A DNA stretch of 64,000 nucleotides, taken from the NCBI GenBank assembly GCA_004835665.1, contig RBKR01000026.1, positions 1-64,000 on the forward strand, read 5' to 3'. Each line of letters opens with the position of its first letter. Within the stretch, counting starts at the first letter, position 1. Origin of the DNA: Phoma sp. XZ068. Its lineage: Eukaryota > Ascomycota > Dothideomycetes > Pleosporales > Didymellaceae. The notes below the pieces were generated by a model. It was not told the origin of the DNA, made no database searches, and was given only the letters and a program-made list of their open reading frames with translations. A program made the position numbers and the translations under genes. Below are positions 1-8,901 of the stretch, one piece after another.

Positions 1-94
1 CCACCCTAACCCGACCCCTAACCCTAACCCTACCCTAACCCTAACCCTAACCCTAACCCTAACCCTAACCCTAACCCTAACCCTAACCCTAACC
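1..94. repeat. telomere repeat tract (CCCTAA)n
   Basis: Tandem CCCTAA units, the C-rich strand of the TTAGGG telomere, run from the first base. The first 30 bases are irregular (CCACCC, CCGACCCC), then the units are perfect until about base 94. This fixes the window as a true left chromosome end, with the chromosome interior to the right. The C-rich strand reading 5'->3' inward is the orientation expected for a left telomere. Confidence 0.97.
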
Positions 95-389
95 CTCTCT
101 CTCACTCTCTCTCTCACTCTCTCTCTCTCCCTCACCCTCACTCTCTCTCTCACCCTCACTCTCTCCCTCACCCTCACTCTCACTCTCTCTCTCACTCTCT
201 CCCTCACCCTCACTCTCACTCTCTCTCTCACCCTCACTCTCACTCTCACTCTCACTCTCTCTCTCACTCTCTCTCTCACCCTCACTCTCACTCTCTCTCT
301 CACTCTCTCTCTCACCCTCACTCTCACTCTCACTCTCTCCATCACCCTCACTCTCACTCTCTCTCTCTCTCTCTCTCTCCCTCACCCTC
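95..389. repeat. CT-rich low-complexity tract beside the telomere
   Basis: About 295 bases made almost entirely of CTCTCTCA / CCCTCACC-type units, so the plus strand is nearly pure pyrimidine plus CA steps. It follows the telomere repeats directly. Its long open frame encodes only Arg/Glu/Ser repeats and is not a gene. It may derive from slipped or mutated telomere repeats. Confidence 0.9.
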
Positions 390-495
390 GGACGGGCTCC
401 CCACCCACATCCCCTACTGTAACTAACTAATAACTGCTCTCTTAAACACCCTACGGGCCTACTGCCTACTCTTTCTTTTCTTTTCTACCTTTTTT
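390..495. other. short transition segment, no gene seen
   Basis: Mixed-composition sequence between the CT tract and the 18-bp tandem array. No coding or RNA feature was recognised. Confidence 0.6.
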
Positions 496-639
496 ACTTG
501 TTTACACCTCCTCATTTGTTTACACCTCCTCACTTGTTTACACCTCCTCACTTGTTTACACCTCCTCACTTGTTTACACCTCCTCACTTGTTTACACCTC
601 CTCACTTGTTTACACCTCCTCACTTGTTTACACCTTTTC
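496..639. repeat. 18-bp tandem repeat, eight copies
   Basis: Eight head-to-tail copies of the unit ACTTGTTTACACCTCCTC. Copy 2 has one change (ATTTG) and the last copy is degraded at its 3' end. It sits 0.4 kb from the telomere tract. I see no copy of it in the RIP-mutated duplicate further in, so it belongs to the outermost, chromosome-end-specific part. Confidence 0.93.
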
Positions 640-1395
640 TTTGTATCTATACTCGCCTCTGCTTGTATTTCTTTCCGTGTTTTTTACCCCTACTTAAACT
701 TATTTGTACTTCTTTTTATTCTGTCTTTTATCTACTTTATTACTTCTTTCCTCCTTTCTTCTTATCTCTTTTTCCTTATAACTATAAAACCCTAACCCCG
801 CTCTTCTTTTCCTACTACTTTTTGACAATACTTTGCACTTTCTTTCTTTTGTATCTCTAAATCTATTCTAATCTGAATCTCTTTTCTACTTATTCTACTT
901 ATTCTTCTTTTCTTTCTTACTCTTACTATTGTCTCTACCCTCACCCTTTTCTTAACTAACCTTTTTTCTTTCTCTTTTACCTCTGTCCTAATTCTCCCTC
1001 TATCTTTTTCATTTCAATCTTTCCTCTCTTTTCTTTACTACTTTCTTTATCTTCTTTCTTTCACCTCCTTTAAAACACTCTCTTCTATCCTCTTTTGCTA
1101 CTTTAACCCCTGCTTATTCTTGTCAACTTTCTTTTGAAACCATTAATCCCCCTTCTTGCTTTGTTTCTACCTTGCCTTCTCTCTATTAAACACGTTTTGT
1201 AACTCTTTAACTTTTTCATCTTCCCTTGATTTTTTTTTTATAACTACTAAACTACTTGTTTCTTCTGTTTGCCTGTGTATTTCTATTTCTTTTCTTATTC
1301 CTCTTTACTTCTTTCCTATAACTTTACCTCTTTTCTTTGTTATTATTTATTTCTCAACACTTACTTGCTAACTCTTCTTTGAAACTCTCTTTATC
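640..1395. other. pyrimidine-rich subtelomeric sequence without genes
   Basis: The plus strand is dominated by C and T with few purines (TTCTTTCTTCC-like runs). Open frames encode low-complexity Phe/Leu/Ser strings and are not credible genes. It lies outside the segment duplicated at 11.07 kb. Confidence 0.7.
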
Positions 1396-1620
1396 TTTGA
1401 AAAAAATCTTTCAAATCCTTTCTACTGTGTTCTCTAATCCTTTTTTCTTCTCTTTACTGATTTCTCTAAACTACTAAACTGCTTATTTTTTCTTTTTACC
1501 TTTAACGTTTCTTTTCAATTTTACGCCCTCTTACCCACCCGCTTTCTTTGATCTTTTAACTTCAACTCTCTTCTTTACTCCCTTTCCTCTGCTTATCTTT
1601 TCTCTCTTCTCGAACTTTCC

Positions 1621-1728
1621 TTGAACTTGACTTTTCTTGAACTTCTTGAACTTCTTGAACTTTTGAACTTTTCAACTTTTGAACTGCTGAACTTTTGAGC
1701 TGCTGAACTTTTGAACTTTCCTTGAATT
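1621..1728. repeat. short-unit CTTGAACTT array
   Basis: Imperfect tandem units of CTTGAACTT / TTTGAACTT. The corresponding array in the RIP-mutated copy (about 11,262-11,455) reads CTTAAACTT throughout and is almost twice as long. The TG-to-TA change in each unit shows RIP acting on a simple array. Confidence 0.8.
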
Positions 1729-3590
1729 CAACGGTTTGCGCTTGCGGACTGCCGAAACGGATAACGGCTAACGGGATCCGGGTTTCGGCCTCCGCGTTTG
1801 CTTCTGTCCTGTTGTCTACTTTCCCCAAATACGGATAACCCTAACCCTGACTTGCGTCCGGCCCTGAACCCAACTTCACGCTGTAAACACCTTGCCGGCT
1901 CTCCGCTCACCCTCTACCTTCTACTTCTCTTCTTGCCCTCCCTGACGCCTTGATGATGTGATCCCTGCTGTCTGCTACTGACCGCAAACCTCCTCGGCTT
2001 GCGGGGCCTTGTAACTGCGTCCTACCCTCTACCTGCGTCCTACCCTCAGCTACCGGTTGCCGCTCTTTTCTTCTTTACTTCGCTCTTTCCTACCCTTGCT
2101 GCGCTCTTGAACCGCTCTACGTTACGCTCTTTGCGCCTCCGGGGCCTTTCTACGGGCTCCTGCCACTCGGACGGGTATCTGCTGCACCCTCTTTTACATG
2201 TCACTATCGCACGGGTTACGGGGGCCTCTTCACGGGTTGCGGACCTCTCGGTAATACCTCACCACGACTTCGTCGCCTGCCTCTTCTCTTTTCTCAACCG
2301 CGGCGCTTCTTGTGCCTCCCCACGGGCCTTCCGCCCACCCCTTCTACTTCACCGCTGCGCTCGGCTTCTCTGTGACACCTGACGGGCCCATCGCCCGCCC
2401 TCTTCTGCCTTCTCCTCAACGACTCTCTTCTCCCTTCTTGCCTCCCTCACCCTCGGCTCGTGATACCTTATCACGGCCCCACCCACCTCCCCTCTTTCTC
2501 CTTCATCCTCTACCGCCCCGCCCGCCTGCTTTGTGACACCTGACGGGCCCACCGCCCACCCCTACATTCTTACATCTTCACACTCGCTAACGGGTCTTCG
2601 CCCTGCTCTTCTGTCTTGAACGGGGCCCACCGCAATCCCCTTTCTCTCTAACCCTTCTCCTCGCACTCCTTAACACTTCTTAGCCCTCTAATCACCTACG
2701 GGTCTTCGCCTTGTTTTTCTGCCCTGACGGGGCCCACCGCCAACCCCTCTTCGTCCCTCTGATACCTCTCTACGGGCCTACCGCCCGCCCTTTTGTCTCT
2801 ACCCCCTCTGATACCTTGCCACGGGCCCACCGCCCACCCCCCCTTCTCTCTCTTACCCTCGCATTACCGGTCTCTTCACCGGTTCGGGGGCATCTTCGCG
2901 GGTTGCGGCTGTTTCCTGCCTGTTGCCTGTCTTTCTACGCGTTCGGGGGCACCTCCACGGGCTACGGGTCTCTCTACGGGCCTCTGTTCCTTTGTCGGCT
3001 TGCCCCAAATACCGGTAACCCTAACCCTAACCTGCATCCGCTCCTCCAACCAACTCTGCACCTGCCTCTTCGCTCTCGTGTGACACCTGGCGGGCCCACT
3101 GTCCACCCTTCTCTCACGCACTACGGCATCTACGGGCTTGGGAATGCCTTTCTGGCTGCGGCACCACAATCGGGTTTGCCAAACTTCCCCTAGCTTCTGT
3201 TCTATCTTGTGACAATCCTCTCTAAACGCCCAAAACACCTTTTTACATGTTGTCCCCATCCCGATCCATCTGCCTAAACCCCCTGGTGACCTTTTCAAAT
3301 GCCTCCTCTCCGCATCTTACTTTTCCCAAATTTTCGCTGTCTTGATCCTGCGCTTTCTTTTCAATACAAACGGGTGCTTTGGGTTGGGGACTCACTTGGT
3401 TTCGGGTGCTCTGCCTGGATTGTGGGCTCTTCTTGGGTTGCGCGCTCTTTCTTGGCTGTTGGTTTTTCTTAAATAATCGGCTCTTACTAATTTGGCGTCA
3501 CTGATGTGGACTCACTTGGTTGGGCGGGGGACCACTTTCGGGCCACTTGGGCTGGTGGGACTACTTTCGGACCACTTGGGGTGGCGCGCT

Positions 3591-3650
3591 ACTTGGGGAA
3601 CCACGTGGGGAACTACTTGGGGAACCACTTGGGGAACCACTCGGGTTGGT
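3591..3650. repeat. 12-bp tandem repeat ACTTGGGGAACC, five units
   Basis: Five consecutive 12-bp units starting at 3591, 3603, 3615, 3627 and 3639. Three are identical and two diverged. Related CACTTGGG units lie just upstream (3530-3590). The decayed counterpart at about 13,000-13,150 keeps only traces such as ACTACTTAGG. Confidence 0.85.
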
Positions 3651-4026
3651 GGGCACCTCTTGCTGGCTGCTGTGTTCTTTTACAATGCTGTATGCTGTTG
3701 CCCGCTTGACCAAACCACGTATAACCCTATCTCAATCTTGACTTGCGTCCTGGCCTGACTGCAAGCTCTAACACCTCCTCTTGTCTCTACTGCCCTCTCT
3801 GCTCACACTCTCTGCGCTCGTATGCGCGTTGTCTGCGCTCCCTACACACTCAGCTTCTTTGTCTGTCTTGTTGATAATCTGCGTGCCGTAAACACCGGTA
3901 ACCCCACCCTGACTTGCGTCCGGGCCCAACCGAAACTCCACTACCCCAACTTGCGTCCCGGCCCGAACCAAACTCTGCTGCACAGCGAATCGCGAACGGA
4001 AAATCTTTCATTTGCTACTACTGCGC

Positions 4027-7000
4027 CTACTCAGCCAACAGCCGTGTAATCCAACAAAACTCCTTTACCAAGTTGTTGCTCTCCACGTTGTCCAGCGGCT
4101 GCTTCTTCCCTAAATATTCGATTAACATCCTACCCGGTCCTGCATCGTCCACCCCAAACTCCGCTAATCGGGCCTGCCATCGGGCGTTTGCCTCCGTGTA
4201 ACCGAATACTATGCCTGTTAATCCTGCGCTCAACACCCCGCTGTATTGACAAGTCCCTCCCCCTACCCTTCGATACTTCCCTTTCTCGTTCGGCTCCCAG
4301 CTGTTGCAAATTTCCTGCGGTACGCCACCACACGGGAAGCAACCTGAAAACATGTGGAACCGAACCTGGTCGTCTATCTTCTGTACCATCTCCTTCGCTG
4401 TTTTGCTTTCTGCCCTCCAACACTGCCGTATGTCGTGTCCGCTCTGTGGATCGCCTGCTCCCTCGCAAATCCCGCAGCGATTCGCCCACCACGCCAACTG
4501 CCTGCGCACCCACTCTACGTCGGCAAACTCCTGCTGTCGATGCTCAGTCAACGTCTGCCACGGCCCCCGGCGCGCCTGCTCCTGCTGTTGAAACACCCGC
4601 CGCATCTCTTCCCGCTCCGCTTCGACGACGTCCATTTCTTCTCCATCGTTACTGTTGTCGTCTGTCTCGCTCTCTTCTTCTGTTTCTTCTTCAACCACCT
4701 CCTCCAACTGCCCATCTATCCCTCGGCACACGTCGCACATCTCCTCGTTGTCCTCCTCTCTACACCCTGCTCGATCCTTCCTCCCATCCAAATACCCGTC
4801 CAACACCTCCCTCCTGCAGCTAGCCGCCCCGCTCTCACCACCTTCAACATACTCCCTCACCAACTGCCGCTCGGCTTCTGTCTCGTTGTCTTCGGTGCGT
4901 TGTTTCCCATCCTGAACGATCAAAACCGCCTCGCTTCGCAACCCGTCCCGGCCTGCCCTGCCGCTCTCCTGTGCGTAATCCAACATGGTGAACGGCCAAT
5001 CGATGTGAATGATGCACCGTACATCCGGTATGTCCACGCCCATTCCCAACGCGCTCGTTGCCACGATCACGCGCTGCTTGCCTGCCATGAAGTCCGCTAA
5101 CATGCTCGCCTTGCCCACGGCATCCGCGTGATACGCGTGACAATCTAATTGCTCTGCCAACGCCTTCACCTTCGGCTTCGAATTGCCGTACACGATGAGC
5201 TTGCCTGTCCTGTACTTCCGCATTTTCTGCCACACTGTCTTGATGACCATCGACTCGACGTCCTTCTTCTTCACGGACCGGCTGATCTTGATGGTCTGAT
5301 ACGCCACGTTCGTCCTTGTGGTCGGTTGTCTGAACATCTTGACCTGCCCTCGCTGGTAATGCATCCGTCGATACAGCTCGTCTTCTTCGGTCGGCGGCAA
5401 CGTTGCTGTCAACAGCACCATCTGCGTCTCGGCTGCTGCCAGCCTGCCGAGCTGTTGCATCTGCTTGCGGAATGTGTATCGACGGTTCAACACAATGTGA
5501 CACTCGTCGATCACGATACGGTCCAGCTGCCGCGTCGCTCGCAGCCGGTTCAAAAATGTCGCGAACGCTTCTCCCACGGCCGACTCGGGCGTTACGAACA
5601 CGATGGCTGCTGCGTCGGGCGGGCAGCGACTCTCCCACTCGGCGCACGATATCCCCAGCTCCTTGCACCGCCGCATCATGTCTCCACGCAGCGAAACCAA
5701 CGGCACGACGACGACCGTCGTTCCACCTTGCTCTGCCCACCCCGGCAACATAAACAACATGCTCTTGCCTGCGCCAGTCGGCATCACGGCCACGACGGGG
5801 CTCTCGCCGGCAATGATCGCCTCGATGGCCTCCTTCTGCACGCCTCTGAACTTTGCTTTCTTGCCCTTCATTCGCTGGAGTTGCGCTGCCGGGTCCATCT
5901 TCCTCAGCCGCTCCAGCCTCTCTATCCTTGCCTCGTCCGCCTCGCTCTCGAACGGCGCCTTCTTCCGCTTCTTGACGTCTGCCACTGCGTCTACGGCGGA
6001 CTGGAAACCCAAAAACCGGTGCCAATCGGTGCTCGAGTTGCGGAACAACTGCCGCCTGTCTGCTGTGACGCCTGCCATCTCCATGATCCCGCGCGCGTAT
6101 ACCATGCCGGCTACGTGCGCGCTGTGGCCGGCCTGCTCGTCCTGGATGGTGGCGAGCATATTCTCCTCGTTCCACTCCTCGTTCTCCTCTGCCTCCTCTG
6201 CTCGAAATGCCGACGATGGCCGCAAAAACCTCCGGCTGATGCCGATGGCAATCTCACGGTATGCTGCAATCGTCAACTCTTGCTTTAAACCTACTCTGCT
6301 TTCACGCTTCAATATTTCCCGAAATCGGTCGCTTGTCCACTTCCGTCCGCTGGGGTCGGCTGGCCACATGTGCGATGATATCGCCTCCTTCTCCCACACC
6401 ATCGCCTCCAACCGCTGCTGGAACGGCAACACCAACCACATGTAATACACCACCAGCTCGCCCACCTCGCGCGGCAAGTACCGGTGGATGATCTTGACAT
6501 CGCCGCTCACGGCATACCCTTTGTGATACCGCGTAACGAACGCGACCATGCCGTCCTCGATGAAAATGTTTCGGTGGCCCCCCTTGATGGTGTTGCTGTG
6601 TCGAACGCTGCCCAGCTCTGGCCACCTTGCGGGTTGCCCTTCTGCCATGTGCACCAACGCGGCCAGCTTCTCTCGAAACGCAATCACTCGATCCATGTAC
6701 CGCTCCACCTCTTTCCGGTCGATGCCTGAACGGCTTCCTGGCTTGATGAACCTTTCCCTGACGTTGGCGTCCTGCCCCGCGCGCTCAAACAACCACTTCT
6801 CCCCATCTACGGGCATGCGCGTGCGGTGGTCTTTCAAAAAGTTCCACCCTGGCCGCTCATCGGTCGGGTTGTCGCGCAGCTGCTCCCACGGGATCTGGGG
6901 CACTTGGCCTGCTGTCTGCTTGCCGCAAAACAGCAACTCCTCCACCAGTAGCCGCTTAGCCTCCGCCTGCATACCGTGCACCATCCCGCGGAACTGGGCC

Positions 7001-8688
7001 ATGGTGAAGTGCAAGTTCTTGTACAGCAGCTCATCCTTCCCCATCCACTCGACGTGGCCACGCGACGTGGTGTTGTAGTGCACCTTCAGCCCGTACGTGC
7101 GTAAGTCGAGCATCCACTGCATCGGGCTGTGGCTGCCTCGCACCATGAAGCTGTCCATCATCTGCTGCACAAACTCCAAGCAGCCTTTTGGTCGACGCGG
7201 GCTGGGGGGACTGCTGCCGCTGTCGCTCCCCCCGTACGCGCTGTCGTCGTCGAACACCTCCTCTTCAAACGGCTCGGACAGCTCCAGTGCGTGCTGCACG
7301 ACCATGAAACGGGTGATTTTGATCACGGACGACAAGATCGGCGGGTACAGCTCGGGGCCCTTCCAACCGTCCTCCTTGACGCCAAGCACAGCCAACGCGC
7401 ACACCAGCGCGCAGTCGTACTCCTTGCGGCGGATGGTCTGTTTGAGCAGCGCCATGCAAAAGTCCAAGCACGCTTTTTCGACCGGCCCCAGCTTCGCGTG
7501 CTCGGGCTCATTGTCGCGTTCGGACGGGTCCTGCTCGTCGTCCAGCTCATCGATCATCATCTCGTCCTCCTCGTCCTCCCCGTCCTCGTTCTGGTCCTCG
7601 TCGGCTACCCCCATCTCTACCCCACCTACGTCTCTCTCTGCCTGCTCGATCAATGCCTCCCACGCCTCGCGCTGCTGCTGTGTGAAGCGGTACTTGGGGC
7701 TCTTCCAACGGTGCTCCCTCTGCGTCCGTGCAAAAAACATCAGTATCTGCTTCCACGGGCGTGATCGCTCTTTGATCGACTTGTCGTCCATGTACGCCTG
7801 CAGCGGCGTGTACCTGGTCTGATGCTTCTCTGTCCGGATCGCCTCCATACGCACGAATATGCCCGTCCGTTCGATGACCGACGCCTGGCTCACGCGGGCC
7901 AGTCCGTCCATGGCGTTCCAAATTGCAGCCTCGACGGGTTCCTCGTCCTTCTCCGGGTCTATGTTGGGCTCCTCAATGCTCGCCAGCAATTCGGGACGAT
8001 CCAGTTTGTTCAAGTACGGCAGCCACCCAGTCCGCTCCAGCCATGGGGCCGCCTCGTCCTTCTCCCCGTCTTCGATCGTTGTCTTCGCCCGGTCCTCGAC
8101 GTTGGCCCACGTCTTGGCCATCTCCTCGCCCACGCGCGCCCACGCCGCCTCGCCCTCTGTGGGGACGGGTTGCGGACCGCTGTCTGGGTTGTGACGCACC
8201 TCGAAGTACTGTGATCCGTGCCGGCTGCCGAAAAGTCGCTGGCAGTGTACGCGCTTGCAGCCGTCTTCCATCTGGGCTTGCAACGCCCCTGCCCGAGTTC
8301 GGCTGGGGCGTCCTTGCCTTTTTCCCAGCGACCAGCCGTTGTGGTCTTTGCGCCAGTGCTTTTTGATCGAGTCGATGGTTCTTGCAATGTGCCGGCATTT
8401 TTCGGGCTCAAGTTGGCACAGCAAGCCGTCGTCGTATACTGGCAGCTGGGGGATGGGCTGCACGTTGTTGTCTGGTACCGTCCACTCGCTGGGGTACTGT
8501 AGCAAGCCCGCCCACTGACGGACGGCATCCCCTACAGCTCTAACGTTTTTTGGCGGCCTCTTGTGTTGCTTCTGCAAGTGGCTCTCGATCTGGTCCGGCC
8601 ATACTGCGTACCGGCACTCCTTGCACACTGCTACCTGGTACTCAGCCAAGTGCTCAAAGTACTGATGCTCAACGGTGGCTTCTGACAT
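4027..8688 (-). CDS. telomere-linked RecQ-type DNA helicase (TLH), intact
   Basis: Intronless 1553-aa protein. The in-frame opening continues upstream to 8895, but the first ATG is at 8688. The helicase core is clearly RecQ-like: Walker A MPTGAGKS (about residues 969-976), DECH box (1061-1064), LLTATLPP motif III, and motif VI QESGRAGRDG (1240-1249). A Cys-rich RecQ-type zinc segment follows (about 1280-1322, ending CDVC). The N-terminus has two C/H finger-like segments (CKECRYAV...HLQKQH near 21-42 and one near 100), resembling the OrsD/DUF3505 fingers of fungal TLH proteins. An acidic stretch lies near 370-400. A conserved-looking middle region near 700-756 (YHKGY, HRYLPREVGEL) has no function I can name. 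Fungal RecQ helicases at chromosome ends are proposed to act in telomere recombination; that role is inferred here. Divergent from the 8902 gene, and duplicated as a RIP-killed copy at 13.4-18.05 kb. Confidence 0.93.
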   Translation of the reverse strand: MSEATVEHQYFEHLAEYQVAVCKECRYAVWPDQIESHLQKQHKRPPKNVRAVGDAVRQWAGLLQYPSEWTVPDNNVQPIPQLPVYDDGLLCQLEPEKCRHIARTIDSIKKHWRKDHNGWSLGKRQGRPSRTRAGALQAQMEDGCKRVHCQRLFGSRHGSQYFEVRHNPDSGPQPVPTEGEAAWARVGEEMAKTWANVEDRAKTTIEDGEKDEAAPWLERTGWLPYLNKLDRPELLASIEEPNIDPEKDEEPVEAAIWNAMDGLARVSQASVIERTGIFVRMEAIRTEKHQTRYTPLQAYMDDKSIKERSRPWKQILMFFARTQREHRWKSPKYRFTQQQREAWEALIEQAERDVGGVEMGVADEDQNEDGEDEEDEMMIDELDDEQDPSERDNEPEHAKLGPVEKACLDFCMALLKQTIRRKEYDCALVCALAVLGVKEDGWKGPELYPPILSSVIKITRFMVVQHALELSEPFEEEVFDDDSAYGGSDSGSSPPSPRRPKGCLEFVQQMMDSFMVRGSHSPMQWMLDLRTYGLKVHYNTTSRGHVEWMGKDELLYKNLHFTMAQFRGMVHGMQAEAKRLLVEELLFCGKQTAGQVPQIPWEQLRDNPTDERPGWNFLKDHRTRMPVDGEKWLFERAGQDANVRERFIKPGSRSGIDRKEVERYMDRVIAFREKLAALVHMAEGQPARWPELGSVRHSNTIKGGHRNIFIEDGMVAFVTRYHKGYAVSGDVKIIHRYLPREVGELVVYYMWLVLPFQQRLEAMVWEKEAISSHMWPADPSGRKWTSDRFREILKRESRVGLKQELTIAAYREIAIGISRRFLRPSSAFRAEEAEENEEWNEENMLATIQDEQAGHSAHVAGMVYARGIMEMAGVTADRRQLFRNSSTDWHRFLGFQSAVDAVADVKKRKKAPFESEADEARIERLERLRKMDPAAQLQRMKGKKAKFRGVQKEAIEAIIAGESPVVAVMPTGAGKSMLFMLPGWAEQGGTTVVVVPLVSLRGDMMRRCKELGISCAEWESRCPPDAAAIVFVTPESAVGEAFATFLNRLRATRQLDRIVIDECHIVLNRRYTFRKQMQQLGRLAAAETQMVLLTATLPPTEEDELYRRMHYQRGQVKMFRQPTTRTNVAYQTIKISRSVKKKDVESMVIKTVWQKMRKYRTGKLIVYGNSKPKVKALAEQLDCHAYHADAVGKASMLADFMAGKQRVIVATSALGMGVDIPDVRCIIHIDWPFTMLDYAQESGRAGRDGLRSEAVLIVQDGKQRTEDNETEAERQLVREYVEGGESGAASCRREVLDGYLDGRKDRAGCREEDNEEMCDVCRGIDGQLEEVVEEETEEESETDDNSNDGEEMDVVEAEREEMRRVFQQQEQARRGPWQTLTEHRQQEFADVEWVRRQLAWWANRCGICEGAGDPQSGHDIRQCWRAESKTAKEMVQKIDDQVRFHMFSGCFPCGGVPQEICNSWEPNEKGKYRRVGGGTCQYSGVLSAGLTGIVFGYTEANARWQARLAEFGVDDAGPGRMLIEYLGKKQPLDNVESNNLVKEFCWITRLLAE

Positions 8689-8901
8689 GTTAGCGGTCCT
8701 CTGCGAGCCTCTGTGTGTGTTTTTTTTCCTTGAGGCGACTGCTCTTATCTCTGAATTATGTTGAGTTTCGCACCCCAGCTTGTGCGCCCGCTCATGTTGT
8801 ACGGGCTGATCTCCGTTCGGTCCGTTACCCTGGTCAGGGGCTGAACCCAACGAACATCCTTCTTCTTCCGCCGTATCTCCTACATCAACAAACAAACAGT
8901 T
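8689..8901. promoter_or_regulatory. bidirectional intergenic region between TLH and the 597-aa gene
   Basis: 213 bases separate the two divergent ATG codons (8688 minus, 8902 plus). A T8 run near 8720 and mixed-GC sequence are present; I see no clear TATA box. The two genes must share upstream sequence, so co-expression is plausible. No recognisable counterpart survives in the RIP-mutated copy past about 18,060. Confidence 0.5.

Larger units (their letters stand above)
1396..4026. repeat. subtelomeric repeat module (distal, GC-rich, un-mutated copy)
   Basis: Non-coding block downstream of the helicase, matched in order by the RIP-mutated block from about 11,075 to 13,370. Bases 1621-1728 hold an array of TTGAACTT-like units. 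Bases 2320-3110 hold about eight scattered variants of ACGGGCCCACCGCCCACC, several preceded by GTGACACCTG. Bases 3591-3650 hold five 12-bp units of the ACTTGGGGAACC type. A module joining an ATACGGATAACCCTAACC-like telomere seed to a CTTGCGTCCGGCCC-like stretch recurs near 1830, 3005, 3715 and 3890. Open frames here are shadows of these repeats. Confidence 0.8.

Noticed and set aside
89..385. 98-codon open frame on the minus strand beside the telomere
   Set aside because: It encodes only Arg-Glu-Ser repeats from the CT-rich simple sequence.
498..860. Open frame of FTPPHL repeats
   Set aside because: It is the translation of the 18-bp tandem array followed by pyrimidine-rich sequence; no gene-like features.
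2711..3298. Overlapping open frames on both strands of the GC-rich repeat block
   Set aside because: They follow the ACGGGCCCACC repeat units, overlap each other in several frames, and their counterparts in the RIP copy give no evidence of coding.
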